NCBI GenBank assembly: GCA_934254915.1
Contig: CAKQMH010000002.1
Location: forward strand, 1 to 64,000
Direction of reading: 5' to 3'
DNA length: 64,000 bases
From: an uncultured Alphaproteobacteria bacterium
GTDB lineage: Bacteria > Pseudomonadota > Alphaproteobacteria > RF32 > CAG-239
Each line of letters begins with the position of its first letter. The stretch's first letter is position 1. Below, in pieces: positions 35,406 to 45,060 of the stretch. The notes under the pieces were generated by a model. That model was not told where the DNA came from. It did no database searches and was given only the letters and a program-made list of their open reading frames with translations. The translations under genes and the position numbers were made by a program.

Positions 35406-35789
35406 ATGAATAACATTTCCCAACTTTTGAAACTGGCTGCGGAAGCTTATGCCCGCGCTCATTGCCCCTACTCGCATTTTCATGTCGGAGCGGCAATTCT
35501 CAGCACCGACGGCAAATTTTACAGCGGCTGCAATGTTGAAAACGTTTCTTATCCCGAAGGGACTTGCGCCGAAAGCGGCGCAATATCTGCCATGATAAAC
35601 GGCGGCAGTTCCCAAATTGCCGAAATTTTGATTTTCGGCACCGGCGAAAATCTGATTACTCCGTGCGGCGGCTGCCGTCAGCGGATTGCCGAATTTGCCG
35701 ATGCGAATACGCTCATTCATCTGGCTGACGCACAAGGCGTTAAACAAACCCTGACTTTATCACAGCTTCTGCCGGCTCACTTTAAGTAA
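35406..35789 (+). CDS. cdd: Cytidine deaminase
   Basis: This tetrameric-type zinc enzyme (127 residues) deaminates cytidine and deoxycytidine. The zinc ligands Cys54, Cys87 and Cys90 are in TCAESGA and PCGGCRQ, and the catalytic Glu is Glu56. It opens the operon cdd-punA-deoC-deoA, with gaps of 15, 3 and 3 bases, and feeds uridine and deoxyuridine into it. Confidence 0.95.
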   Translation: MNNISQLLKLAAEAYARAHCPYSHFHVGAAILSTDGKFYSGCNVENVSYPEGTCAESGAISAMINGGSSQIAEILIFGTGENLITPCGGCRQRIAEFADANTLIHLADAQGVKQTLTLSQLLPAHFK

Positions 35790-35804
35790 CCAAGGATTTA
35801 TTTT

Positions 35805-36620
35805 ATGACTAATCAAGCAGCTTTTTTCGCGCAGCAAATCCGCAATCATTTGGGTGATTTTGTCCCGCAAACCGCCATCATTTTAGGCAGCGGCTTAGGT
35901 AAATTGGCCGATAATATTACTAGCGCTCAAACCATCAGCTATTCGGCTATCGAAGGCTTTCCGCAAACCACCGTCAGCGGGCATAAAGGCGCTTTTATTG
36001 CCGGAAAAATTGCCGGACATAATGTCATTTGCCTGCAAGGGCGTTTTCATCTTTATGAAGGGCATAATCCGGAGGTTATTGCTGAGGTTATCCAAACGCT
36101 CAAATTATTAGGCGTACAAAACCTCATTGTCACCAACGCCGCCGGTTCATTAGACCATGATATGCCGCCGGCCAGTTTAATGCTGATTAGCGACCATATA
36201 AATTTTAGCGGACGCAACCCTTTAGTCGGTGCGAATGATGACCAAATCGGCCCGCGTTTTCCTGATGTCAGCAATGCTTATGATTATGATTTTCGCCAAC
36301 AACTTAAACAAATTGCCCTTGAGAACAATATTCCTCTGCACGAAGGCGTTTATCTTATGGTTTTGGGACCCAATTTTGAAACTGCCGCCGAAATAAAAGC
36401 TTTTCGCATTTTGGGTGCTGATGCCGTTGGGATGTCAACCGTACCCGAAGTTTTAGCCGCTGTTCATTGCGGCTTGCGTGTGGCCGGTATTTCGGTAATC
36501 ACCAACTTCGGCACCGGCATGAAAACATCGCCTCAAAGTCATGCCGAAACACTGGCTCAAGCCGACAAAGCCTCGCAAAATCTTTTGCATCTGGTTCAAC
36601 AATTTATTCGAAAGCTCTAA
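35805..36620 (+). CDS. punA: Purine-nucleoside phosphorylase
   Basis: This 271-residue trimeric-type phosphorylase splits purine nucleosides into base and (deoxy)ribose-1-phosphate. The phosphate-site motif GSGLGKLAD, the segment GHKGAFIAGKIAG and HLYEGH are typical. So are VLGPNFETAAEIKAFRILGA and GMSTVPEV. It sits second in the nucleoside catabolism operon. The produced sugar phosphate is handled by DeoB (at 43.7-44.9 kb) and DeoC. Confidence 0.94.
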   Translation: MTNQAAFFAQQIRNHLGDFVPQTAIILGSGLGKLADNITSAQTISYSAIEGFPQTTVSGHKGAFIAGKIAGHNVICLQGRFHLYEGHNPEVIAEVIQTLKLLGVQNLIVTNAAGSLDHDMPPASLMLISDHINFSGRNPLVGANDDQIGPRFPDVSNAYDYDFRQQLKQIALENNIPLHEGVYLMVLGPNFETAAEIKAFRILGADAVGMSTVPEVLAAVHCGLRVAGISVITNFGTGMKTSPQSHAETLAQADKASQNLLHLVQQFIRKL

Positions 36621-36623
36621 GAT

Positions 36624-37358
36624 ATGGATGATTTATCTGCCGCCAAACAACTTATTTCGTGTTTGGATTTAACCTCTTTAAATGAAACCGACACTTCCGA
36701 AAGCATTAAGAAGCTTTGTGCCAAAGTTCAAACCCCTTATGGCAAAACGGCTGCCGTCTGCGTTTATCAGCGCTTTATTCCCGTGGTTTTACAAAACCTG
36801 CCTGAGCAGGTTAAAATTGCCACGGTGGTAAATTTTCCGCAAGGCGAACTTAATACCGCTCAAACCGAAAGAGAAATCACCCGCGCCTTAAAATCCGGAG
36901 CTGATGAAATTGATGCCGTGTTTCCTTATCAGGCTTTTTTGTCCGGCAAACTCAACGAATGTGAAGCATACTTAAAAACAATTCGTGAAAATTGCACCGC
37001 GGAACACACCTTGAAAATAATTCTGGAAACCGGAGAACTACAAACCACCCGCAACATTAAAGCCGCCTCACAACTGGCTATCGAATGCGGCGCTGATTTT
37101 CTTAAAACATCTACCGGCAAAACTCCGATTTCCGCTACTCCCGAAGCGGCCAATGCCATGCTGGAAGTTATCCGCGCCTCCAAACAGCCGGTCGGATTCA
37201 AGGCCAGCGGCGGGATTCGCACACTGGATGACGCCAAAAAATATCTGGTTTTGGCCGCCTCGATTATGGGTATTGACTGGATATCTCCGCAGACTTTTCG
37301 TATCGGCGCAAGTTCGTTGCTTGATAATTTGCTTCAAACCATTGATAAAGGATTTTAG
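36624..37358 (+). CDS. deoC: Deoxyribose-phosphate aldolase
   Basis: DeoC cleaves 2-deoxyribose-5-phosphate into glyceraldehyde-3-phosphate and acetaldehyde. The 244-residue TIM barrel shows the Schiff-base Lys161 (DFLKTSTGK), the helper Lys193 (VGFKASGGIRT) and Asp97 (DEIDAVFPYQ). It lies 3 bases after punA and 3 before deoA, so the three are tightly coupled. Confidence 0.95.
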   Translation: MDDLSAAKQLISCLDLTSLNETDTSESIKKLCAKVQTPYGKTAAVCVYQRFIPVVLQNLPEQVKIATVVNFPQGELNTAQTEREITRALKSGADEIDAVFPYQAFLSGKLNECEAYLKTIRENCTAEHTLKIILETGELQTTRNIKAASQLAIECGADFLKTSTGKTPISATPEAANAMLEVIRASKQPVGFKASGGIRTLDDAKKYLVLAASIMGIDWISPQTFRIGASSLLDNLLQTIDKGF

Positions 37359-37361
37359 CTT

Positions 37362-38673
37362 ATGCTCCCACAAGAAATAATTCGCAAAAAACGCAATCAT
37401 CAAACCCTCAGCCATGCTGAAATCGAATTTTTCATCAAAGGCGTAACCGACGGCAGTATTGTTGACGCACAAACCGCCGCGCTGACTATGGCGATTTTTC
37501 TCAATGGTATGACAACAACCGAAACCGCAGATTTAACTTTATGTATGCGCGATTCCGGTGACGTTATGAGCTGGCAAGGCATCAACGGTCCGATTCTCGA
37601 CAAACATTCATCCGGCGGCGTCGGCGACAAAGTAAGCCTGATGCTTGCCCCTATGATTGCGGCCTGCGGCGGCTATGTCCCGATGATTTCCGGTCGCGGC
37701 TTGGGACACACCGGCGGCACTCTCGATAAATTTGATTCCATTCCCGGTTATCAAACATCTCCTTCCAACGAACTGTTTTACCAAACCGTCAAAGAAACAG
37801 GTTGTGCCATTATCGGTCAAACCGGCAACCTTGCTCCGGCTGATAAAAAAATCTACGCCATTCGCGATGTCTGCGCCACGGTTGAATCAATCGAACTGAT
37901 TACCGCTTCGATTCTTTCCAAAAAACTTGCCGCCGGTCTTGACTGTTTGGTTATGGATCTTAAATGCGGCAACGGGGCATTTATGGAAAATATGGAAGAT
38001 GCCCGCCGTCTGGCTCACTCTATTGTTAATGTTGCCAATACTGCCGGCACTTCAACTTCGGCTATCCTTACCGATATGAATCAGGTTTTGGGACGCAATG
38101 TCGGCAATGCGGTTGAGGTTTTGGAAGCCGTTGAATACCTGAAAGGCGAAAACATCGACCCGCGCCTGCATGAAATAACCATGGCCTTATGCGCCGAACT
38201 TTTGGTAAATGCCAAACTTGCTAAAGATGAAAACGCCGCCTGCACCCAACTGCAAAAAAGCGCTCGATTCCGGCAAGGCTCTGGAAATTTTTGCCCGTAT
38301 GGTTTCATCTCTCGGCGGGCCGAAAGATTTTTGTGAACGCCCGTCACACTATTTGCCTAAGGCGGCGATTATTCGTCCGGTTTATGCCGAAACGGAAGGC
38401 TATGTCAGCGCAATGAATACTCGTGACATCGGCTTGTCGGTAATCGGGCTTAAAGGCGGACGCGTAACTCCTGAACAAAAGCTTGACTATGCCACCGGCT
38501 ATACACATTTTTGCCAAATCGGCGATTTTGTTGACAAGCAGACACCTTTGGCCATTGTCCATGCTCAAACTGAGGCTGAATTTGCCAAAACCGCGGATGA
38601 GCTGCATCGTCATATCAAAATCAGCCCGACCCACCATGGCGCAACGCCTTGCATTTTGGAAAAAATCAAATAA
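37362..38673 (+). pseudogene. deoA: Thymidine phosphorylase, frameshifted
   Basis: The first frame (37362-38336) encodes the N-terminal 300 residues of thymidine phosphorylase with the phosphate motif [10 protein letters not shown] and [16 protein letters not shown]. Family-like sequence then leaves frame at an A6 run (38254-38259) and continues in the +1 frame to 38673 ([12 protein letters not shown], then DYATGYTHFCQIGD). Removing one A restores a protein of about 437 residues, close to the usual 440. This could be a true mutation, a homopolymer sequencing error, or tolerated slippage. All other domains and the operon context are intact. Confidence 0.85.
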
Positions 38674-38682
38674 AAACCTTCA

Positions 38683-38714
38683 AAAAAACCTCTCAATTTC
38701 TTGAGAGGTTTTTT
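38683..38714. terminator. Terminator between deoA and tolB
   Basis: AAAAAACCTCTCAA and TTGAGAGGTTTTTT form a perfect 14-bp stem with a TTTC loop. It lies between two convergent genes and works in both directions. Confidence 0.85.
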
Positions 38715-38725
38715 AGTTTTGATTA

Positions 38726-40042
38726 TTAAGGCAGCAACGGCGACCAGGCCGGATCTGATCCATCAGCCGGAGTAATAATTTGCCGTTCATTGTATCCCGT
38801 CAAATCAATTGAATATAACTTGACCGGAGCTGTGCCGTTACGTCCGCCGCGATCCTGACGAAAATACATCAACACGCGTCCGTTCGGCGACCAGGTCGGC
38901 CCTTCAACCAAATATCCGCTGGCCAGCAAACGCTCGCCGGTGCCGTCCGGATACATAACCCCGATGTAGAATTGCCCACCGGCCATTTTGGTAAAGGCGA
39001 TATAGTCACCGCGCGGCGACCAAACCGGCGTTGCATAACGCCCCGAACCAAAGCTTATACGCTGGACATCACTGCCGTCGGCATTCATGACATAAAGCTG
39101 CTGATTACCGCCGCGGTCAGAGTTAAAGACGATTCGCTCTCCGTCCGGCGAATAACTCGGCGAAGTATCAATCGAGCCGCCGTAGGTCAGCTGTTTACTG
39201 CGACGATTATTCAAATCCATTTCATAGATATTGGTTTTGCCGCCGGTGGCAAAGCTTAACAAAACTTTTGAACTGTCCGGCGAAAAACGCGGCGCAAAGG
39301 TCATACCGGGGAAATTGCCCAACAAGGTTTGCTTACCGGTTTCAATGTCCAAAATATAAACTTTCGGCACACTTCCGCTGTATGACATATAGGTAATTTT
39401 TTGCAAATTAGGCGAAAAACGCGGAGTCAACGCCATGGCCGCACCCGAAGTCAAAAACTTGTGGTTTTCGCCGTCCTGATCCATAATTGCCAAACGCTTA
39501 ATTCTTCTGGTCGCCGGCCCTGTTTCCGACACATAAACAATACGGGTGTCAAAATAACCTTTTTCACCGGTCAAACGCTCATAAATCGCATCAGCAATCA
39601 CGTGGGCAACCCGACGCCAGTTATCTTTGGTGGTTGTAAATGATTGCCCTTTCATTTGATTTTCCGCAAACACATCCCACAATCTGAATTCGACCCGCAG
39701 ATTTTTGGCATCGACTTCGGTAATGGCGCTTTGAACCAGCGCTTGCGCATTAATTGCTTTCCAGTCTACGAATTTCGGCTCTTCCGACATCGATTCAAAT
39801 TCTTGGATATAGCTGTTTTCATTAATAATCTTAAACAACCCCGACCGCTCTAAATCAGCGATTACGACATCACGAATTTTACTGCCGTATTGCCCGACAA
39901 AAAAGCCGTTATGAATCATTTCCGGAAAGGCAATCGGCATCGGATCGCGCATCGCACCGGTAACATCTATTTGCAGTTCGGCTTTTGCCGGCGATATTAT
40001 CAGCACCGCCACAACTAAAGCCCATAAATTTTTTAATCTCAT
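38726..40042 (-). CDS. tolB: Tol-Pal system beta-propeller protein TolB
   Basis: TolB is the periplasmic part of the Tol-Pal complex that constricts the outer membrane at division. The protein (438 residues from the ATG at 40042; 40054 is the alternative) has a signal peptide (about 22 residues, ending AKA). A D1 domain follows, then a six-bladed propeller with WD40-like repeats such as [13 protein letters not shown] and [13 protein letters not shown]. pal, ybgF and tolQRA are not in the window, so the tol cluster is split or only TolB is here. Confidence 0.94.
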   Translation of the reverse strand: MRLKNLWALVVAVLIISPAKAELQIDVTGAMRDPMPIAFPEMIHNGFFVGQYGSKIRDVVIADLERSGLFKIINENSYIQEFESMSEEPKFVDWKAINAQALVQSAITEVDAKNLRVEFRLWDVFAENQMKGQSFTTTKDNWRRVAHVIADAIYERLTGEKGYFDTRIVYVSETGPATRRIKRLAIMDQDGENHKFLTSGAAMALTPRFSPNLQKITYMSYSGSVPKVYILDIETGKQTLLGNFPGMTFAPRFSPDSSKVLLSFATGGKTNIYEMDLNNRRSKQLTYGGSIDTSPSYSPDGERIVFNSDRGGNQQLYVMNADGSDVQRISFGSGRYATPVWSPRGDYIAFTKMAGGQFYIGVMYPDGTGERLLASGYLVEGPTWSPNGRVLMYFRQDRGGRNGTAPVKLYSIDLTGYNERQIITPADGSDPAWSPLLP

Positions 40043-40120
40043 TTTTTCACCCATATTATAAAAAAATAATCTCAGTCAGCCTCATACTAATCAAAGATTC
40101 TTAAAAATCAATTAGCATAA

Positions 40121-40161
40121 AAAAAATACCCGTATAACCGATATGGCTACAAGGGTATTTA
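40121..40161 (-). terminator. Terminator after the small membrane protein
   Basis: On the minus strand AAATACCCTTGTAGCC pairs with GGTTATACGGGTATTT (one mismatch and two G-T pairs) and is followed by a run of T. It lies 4 bases beyond the gene stop. Confidence 0.7.
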
Positions 40162-40164
40162 GAT

Positions 40165-40425
40165 TTAGTGTCGAACTTTCGGAGCAATTACCTCACGAAC
40201 TTTCTGTTCAAATTTATCCGGCGTAAGTCGATTAAGCTTGCGCACTTCATACGGCAGCATATCATCAAGCTTAGCTTCAAATCTCTGCATTTCCGCTTTT
40301 GTTAGCAGATTGGCAACTTTAAATAAAACCGCCAATTTTGTTTTTTCCTGATAATGGTGAGCAATTAACGCACAACCAACAAGCACCACAGTTAACGCTG
40401 CTAAAACATACAAGTTATATTCCAT
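40165..40425 (-). CDS. Small single-span membrane protein, unknown
   Basis: The 86-residue protein from the ATG at 40425 has one N-terminal hydrophobic span (YVLAALTVVLVGCALIAH). A charged helical cytoplasmic part with a LTPDKFEQKVREVI segment follows. The frame extends nine codons upstream but those are Phe/Tyr-rich and unlikely. No family is recognised. It lies between tolB and ruvX with its own terminator. Confidence 0.55.
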   Translation of the reverse strand: MEYNLYVLAALTVVLVGCALIAHHYQEKTKLAVLFKVANLLTKAEMQRFEAKLDDMLPYEVRKLNRLTPDKFEQKVREVIAPKVRH

Positions 40426-40496
40426 ATAATTATAATAAAAAAAATAAAACATTGTCTGTTAATTAACATGTGCCGCACCTCCTGTCAAGGCAGCGC

Positions 40497-40524
40497 TTGA
40501 CAAAAAGCGATAAAAAGTTAAACT
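40497..40524 (+). promoter_or_regulatory. Putative promoter of ruvX
   Basis: TTGACA (40497-40502) and TAAACT (40519-40524) are separated by 16 bases. The expected start is at about 40531, one base before the ruvX ATG at 40532, so the mRNA could be leaderless. There is no Shine-Dalgarno. Confidence 0.5.
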
Positions 40525-40531
40525 CTGTGTT

Positions 40532-40990
40532 ATGGAATTACGTGAATTTAAACAACATCTTAAACCTTATACGGCTCTTTTGGGCATTGACTTTGGCACC
40601 AAGCGTTTGGGCTTGGCGGCGTCCGATTTAATGCTTATGGTCGCCACGCCGCAAAAAACACTCTTCCGCACCACTTGGGAAAAAGATTTGGCTTTTTTGC
40701 AACAAGTTGTTGCGGATAAAGAAATCGGCGGCTTGGTTTACGGTTTGCCGCTGCAAATGAACGGAGTTGAAGGGGAAACCGCGGCCGCTGTCCGCCAATT
40801 TGCCGTCAAACTGGCTGAAGAAATTCCGTTGCCTTATACTTTTTGGGACGAACGTTTGTCTTCCCGCGCCATGGAAAATTTTTTAATCAAAGAAGTCGAT
40901 ATGTCCCGTGCCAAACGCAAAGACATTTTAGACAGCTCCTCTGCCGCCTACATCCTGCAGGGCGCGCTTGACGCTTTGCGCTATTTATAA
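40532..40990 (+). CDS. ruvX: Putative Holliday junction resolvase / pre-16S rRNA nuclease RuvX (YqgF)
   Basis: This RNase H-fold nuclease of 152 residues processes the 5' end of pre-16S rRNA and may cut junctions. Asp20 in LLGIDFGTKRLGLA is the first metal ligand; GLVYGLPLQMNGVEG and WDERLSSRAME are the other motifs. The gene has no visible ribosome site; see the promoter entry. Its 3' end overlaps the convergent amidase gene by 10 bases. Confidence 0.93.
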   Translation: MELREFKQHLKPYTALLGIDFGTKRLGLAASDLMLMVATPQKTLFRTTWEKDLAFLQQVVADKEIGGLVYGLPLQMNGVEGETAAAVRQFAVKLAEEIPLPYTFWDERLSSRAMENFLIKEVDMSRAKRKDILDSSSAAYILQGALDALRYL

Positions 40991-41691
40991 GCCTGAGCTG
41001 CGGCCTGCAACACGCGCAAAAACTCTTCCGTCTGATAAAAATTCCAGTCTTTCGGCACAACATTGTCCACCAGATGCATAACATCGTTATCAATAACCAC
41101 GGCTTGCGGCATAAAATGTCGGCAAAAAGCATATCTTGCCGCGGCAAGTCCGGTGTCGCCGGCGGTGTCATAACCGATTTGCGCCAATAATTCGGACTGA
41201 TTCGTTTCAGCGGCGGCATTATTCATATCATACCACAGCCCTAATCCTTTAGTTGCCAGTTTCTGCCACGGGAATGCACACCCCGGATCAGCTTTACGCG
41301 TTGGCGCAACATCCGAATGCCCGACTACATTTACCGGCTTGATGCCATATTTACCGACAATTCCTTGCGCCAGCTCAATTAAAGCCGCTATCTGTTCTGC
41401 TTTATATGTTGTCTGCCCCAAAGTCGGATGGCATAATTCAATCCCGACCGAACGTTGGTTCAAACTTTCGTTACGACCGCGCCAAAAACCCTTTCCCGCA
41501 TGAAAAGCACTGTATTTTTCATCCACGACTTTATAGATTTCGCCATTCTGCTCAATTATATAATGACAGCTGCATTTATATTGGCGCAAGGTATCCGCAA
41601 GTTTTTCGGCCGGATAGGCGCTGCAGTGAAACACCAGCATATCAATAGCGGTTTGGCGTTCCTCATAATACGGCAGCATAATTTCTTTCAT
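40981..41691 (-). CDS. N-acetylmuramoyl-L-alanine amidase (AmpD/AmiD family)
   Basis: This 236-residue amidase_2 domain protein cleaves the lactyl-peptide bond of (anhydro)muropeptides. Zinc ligands are His22 (LVFHCSA), the His of GHSDVAPTRKADPG and the Asp of the same segment; AFHAGKGFWRG is the usual substrate-pocket part. No signal peptide is visible, so a cytoplasmic, AmpD-like recycling role is more likely than a periplasmic one. It lies 9 bases after the djlA-like gene. Confidence 0.85.
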   Translation of the reverse strand: MKEIMLPYYEERQTAIDMLVFHCSAYPAEKLADTLRQYKCSCHYIIEQNGEIYKVVDEKYSAFHAGKGFWRGRNESLNQRSVGIELCHPTLGQTTYKAEQIAALIELAQGIVGKYGIKPVNVVGHSDVAPTRKADPGCAFPWQKLATKGLGLWYDMNNAAAETNQSELLAQIGYDTAGDTGLAAARYAFCRHFMPQAVVIDNDVMHLVDNVVPKDWNFYQTEEFLRVLQAAAQAYK

Positions 41692-41700
41692 GGTCTAACC

Positions 41701-42864
41701 TCAAATTTTGCGTGATTTCATAATGGTCTGATAAGCATTATTAATCTCTGCCATTTTTAATGTTGCGGCTTCCACTTCAGCACTGTCAGCCCCTTGTGCC
41801 TGCAGCCTGTCAGGATGATATTGCACAATCAGCTCTTTCCACCGCCGTTTGATTTCGCTGTCGCTGGCATTGTACAACACGCCTAAAATATCATAAAAAT
41901 CCTGCATCGGCGATTCTTTGCTCTTGGGCAGATATACAGCGGCAATAACTTCAAAATTACCTTCCGGCAGCTTAATCAGTTCCGCGGTTTTGCGCAATAT
42001 GTTCAAAGCCTCAACCGCCACCATTCCGTCAGCCGCCGCAATCTTAAATAAATTATCAATGATATTTTCTTTTAACTCCAGATTATCTTGCACAATTCGG
42101 CTCAGCTGACGGGCAAAAATCTCAAATTCTCCGGCGGTAGTTTTAGCCTCGTTAAACACGATTGAAAGCTTGGAATCATCTTCCGATTTAATTGCAAAGG
42201 TATTTTTGAAAACTCTTATTTCATTAGCGCTGACCACGCCGTCAGCCTTAGCGATTTTGGCCGCCATTCCAGCCATTGCCTGCAAATAAGCGACATGCCT
42301 TGCCTCTTTGGAATGCCTCCACAATTTCAACGGATTAATCCGAAACCAAAACCGCCTTATTCCCTCAATCGGAATCAGATTGGCATTTTCAACCCGATAA
42401 TAATCAATAAAGAAGCCGATAACCACGCCGCAAAACAACAAAACTTTACTTTTCAGCGCAAAACCGATAATTGCGCCGGCGATTTTGGCCCAGTTGTTAT
42501 CCCAAATATGATCAAATTTTTTACGCACTTTACGGGCATGGCGGCTGTTCGGTGTATCAAACAAAAAATGCCCCAAAATAAACAATGCGATAAAACCGTT
42601 TGCCCCATACAAAACCGCGCCTAAAATTCCGCCCCAGATTTTGCCCCAAAAATTGCCGTCCAGACGATTGTAATAGCGATAATATTTATACGGCAGCATC
42701 AGGCGTATATTATCATCAATAGTGCTTAAAATTTGCTCCAACTTGCGAATGATTATGGTCTTATCAATCAGCATATGTCCTAAAAACATACCGATAAAAA
42801 AGCCGTTCGCGCCCCAAAAACGCAAACCCAAAACTGCAAGTGTAAATTTTCCCAGTGGTGACAT
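41701..42864 (-). CDS. djlA: DjlA-like membrane co-chaperone (TerB plus J domain)
   Basis: This 387-residue protein has three membrane-spanning glycine-rich units near the N terminus (GANGFFIGMFLGHMLID, GANGFIALFILGHFLFDT, then LLFCGVVIGFFIDYY). A TerB-like helical domain (about 185-315) and a C-terminal J domain with the HPD tripeptide (VQYHPDRL) follow. The domain order is that of DjlA, a partner of DnaK at the membrane. The tripled N-terminal unit is more than the single span of E. coli DjlA. Stress or envelope roles are inferred. Confidence 0.8.
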   Translation of the reverse strand: MSPLGKFTLAVLGLRFWGANGFFIGMFLGHMLIDKTIIIRKLEQILSTIDDNIRLMLPYKYYRYYNRLDGNFWGKIWGGILGAVLYGANGFIALFILGHFLFDTPNSRHARKVRKKFDHIWDNNWAKIAGAIIGFALKSKVLLFCGVVIGFFIDYYRVENANLIPIEGIRRFWFRINPLKLWRHSKEARHVAYLQAMAGMAAKIAKADGVVSANEIRVFKNTFAIKSEDDSKLSIVFNEAKTTAGEFEIFARQLSRIVQDNLELKENIIDNLFKIAAADGMVAVEALNILRKTAELIKLPEGNFEVIAAVYLPKSKESPMQDFYDILGVLYNASDSEIKRRWKELIVQYHPDRLQAQGADSAEVEAATLKMAEINNAYQTIMKSRKI

Positions 42865-42959
42865 TTAAGAATTCTGCATTGTTAAAACTATTTTCAAGTT
42901 TAGCAGTATGCCATTCGAAAGAAAAGCAAATAAAACAAGTTTTGCGACATTACCTTCAG

Positions 42960-43718
42960 CTACAAACAAATTTCCGATATCTCGACCGGAAAACACTTAG
43001 GCGCATAAATTAAGCCCTGATGGGTGTTGCGCCGAAAACTGAAATATTGTCCCTCTAAAGCATAAGTGTCCAAGCCTGAAACCGTAATGTTTTTAATCCC
43101 GCATGCCTGCAGCCGATTAACACAAAAAGCTTCCAGATTAAACAGAAAATGTTCGACCCGCTGCGCCGGCTTAAAAAATTGTGTAAAGCTTTCGTCTTTA
43201 GCCATAAATTGCTGATAAAACCCGCCATCAACTTCGTATGATGCCTGCGCAATACACGGACCGACCGCCGCGGCGATATTGTCCGGCTCTGCCCCTTTTT
43301 GCCGCATCAACGCAACGGTATTGGCAATCACTCCGCCGAATGCTCCGCGCCAACCGGCATGTGCCGCACCGATAACCCCGTGTTCATAATCTGCCAACAG
43401 TACCGGTGCGCAATCCGCCGTCCGAATACAAAGCACAATTCCCTGCTTGTCTGTCACTGCTCCGTCCGCAATCATTTGCCGATTCGTTGCCTCACTCACA
43501 TATTCGACATGGCTGCTCACCCCTTGCTGCAACAAATGCAGCTGCTGCGGCTTTGCGCCTAATACGGCGGCGGCAATTCGTAAATTTTCCTGCACATTTT
43601 CGATTTTATCATCACCGGCCGTCCCGACATTAAGACTGGTATAGACTCCGGTTGAAACCCCGCCTTCCGCCCCCAAAAACACATGTTTGTCCGCCGGCAG
43701 ATTAGCTGCTCTGTACAT
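42960..43718 (-). CDS. pgeF: Peptidoglycan editing factor PgeF / multicopper-type purine nucleoside enzyme
   Basis: A 252-residue protein of the YfiH/YlmD/LACC1 family, which removes misincorporated groups from peptidoglycan precursors or cleaves/deaminates purine nucleosides. Cys103 (RTADCAPVLLAD) and His120 (AAHAGWRG) of the zinc site are present. The third usual ligand, in the motif QVHG, reads QQGVSSH here, so the His is absent or displaced to His70. It starts one base after the deoB stop, which fits a purine nucleoside role. Confidence 0.85.
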   Translation of the reverse strand: MYRAANLPADKHVFLGAEGGVSTGVYTSLNVGTAGDDKIENVQENLRIAAAVLGAKPQQLHLLQQGVSSHVEYVSEATNRQMIADGAVTDKQGIVLCIRTADCAPVLLADYEHGVIGAAHAGWRGAFGGVIANTVALMRQKGAEPDNIAAAVGPCIAQASYEVDGGFYQQFMAKDESFTQFFKPAQRVEHFLFNLEAFCVNRLQACGIKNITVSGLDTYALEGQYFSFRRNTHQGLIYAPKCFPVEISEICL

Positions 43719-44924
43719 CTACTCACCCTCGTGTAAAAAGCTGACCCCGTATTTCATCGGCGGCAGGTTAAAATATTCGCAAACCGTCGCCGCTATATCG
43801 GCATAAGTTCCGCGCTGTCCCAAATTACCGGTTTTCACCTTTTTACCAAACATCAACACCGGCACTTGTTCGCGCGTGTGATCAGTTCCATTCCAAGTCG
43901 GATCATTGCCATGATCAGCCGTAATAAAGACTATGTCGTCATCATTAAGATACTTAACAATCTCCGGCAATCTGGCGTCAAAATATTCCAAGGCCTGCGC
44001 ATAACCGTTAACATCACGCCGATGCCCGTAATACATATCAAAATCTTCAAAGTTGGTAAAAATCAAGCTGTTTTCCGGAGCTTGCGCAATTTCTGCCAAC
44101 GTCGCGTCAAACAGTTGCGGCAGCTTGGCGGCATGCACTTCTTTACTGATTCCTTTATGAGCATAAATATCGTTAATCGCGCCGATTCCGACCACTGTCA
44201 CCCCGTTGGCACTGAGCCGGTCAAGCAGGGTTTCGCCAAACGGCTGTGCCGCATAATCTTTACGCTTGGTCGTGCGCACAAATTCACCGTTTTTAGCCCC
44301 GACAAACGGACGCGCAATAACCCGCCCGATATTATATGGCTTCACATATTTATAGGCAATTTCGCATAACTTATAAAGCCGTTCCAAGCCAAACACTTCT
44401 TCATGCGCGGCAATCTGCAGATTACTGTCGGCCGAGGTATAAAAAATCGGCTTACCGCTGCGCAAGTGTTCTTCCCCCAACTCCTGAATAATAACCGTTC
44501 CGGAGGCAGCTTTATTACCCAAAATGCCTTTAATTCCCGATTCGTTTACAATTTGAGCAATCATTTCTTCCGGAAAAGACGGATAGTCCGGCTTAAAATG
44601 TCCCCAACCCTGCAAATTGGGCAGTCCGGCCATTTCCCAATGTCCGGAAACCGTATCTTTATCACGACTGATTTCTTTAGCATGGCCATATTTACACGGA
44701 AGATTTAACTTGGCCTCTTTTTGCGGCGCAATAATTAATTTTTCCGCGCAAGCCTGTTCAGCAGCTTTACCCAAACCAAGCGCCAACAAATTAGGAATTT
44801 GCAAACCCTTATAATTTTGCGCAATATGCTGTAATGTTGCCGCACCATCATTAGCAAAATCAGCGGCATCGGGAGCGCCGCCGATTCCAAATGAATCCAT
44901 CATCAATATAATCGCTTTTGCCAT
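43719..44924 (-). CDS. deoB: Phosphopentomutase
   Basis: DeoB converts (deoxy)ribose-1-phosphate to the 5-phosphate, linking the phosphorylases to DeoC and the pentose phosphate pathway. The 401-residue alkaline-phosphatase-fold enzyme has the metal ligands in MDSFGIGGAPDAADF and FITADHGNDPTW. The ATG at 44924 follows CAGGAG; an 11-codon extension is also open. It sits with pgeF on the opposite strand, 6 kb from the cdd-punA-deoC-deoA operon. Confidence 0.95.
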   Translation of the reverse strand: MAKAIILMMDSFGIGGAPDAADFANDGAATLQHIAQNYKGLQIPNLLALGLGKAAEQACAEKLIIAPQKEAKLNLPCKYGHAKEISRDKDTVSGHWEMAGLPNLQGWGHFKPDYPSFPEEMIAQIVNESGIKGILGNKAASGTVIIQELGEEHLRSGKPIFYTSADSNLQIAAHEEVFGLERLYKLCEIAYKYVKPYNIGRVIARPFVGAKNGEFVRTTKRKDYAAQPFGETLLDRLSANGVTVVGIGAINDIYAHKGISKEVHAAKLPQLFDATLAEIAQAPENSLIFTNFEDFDMYYGHRRDVNGYAQALEYFDARLPEIVKYLNDDDIVFITADHGNDPTWNGTDHTREQVPVLMFGKKVKTGNLGQRGTYADIAATVCEYFNLPPMKYGVSFLHEGE

Positions 44925-45060
44925 GCTTAACTCTCCTGATAATTTAACGTTAATCATAGCAAGAAGATATTAAAAAACTATTTTCTTTTTTATCATTCTT
45001 TAAGACGTCATTTCTACCTAGCATTTTTTTCTATCGTCATTCTGCCAAGCGTTTCTTCAT

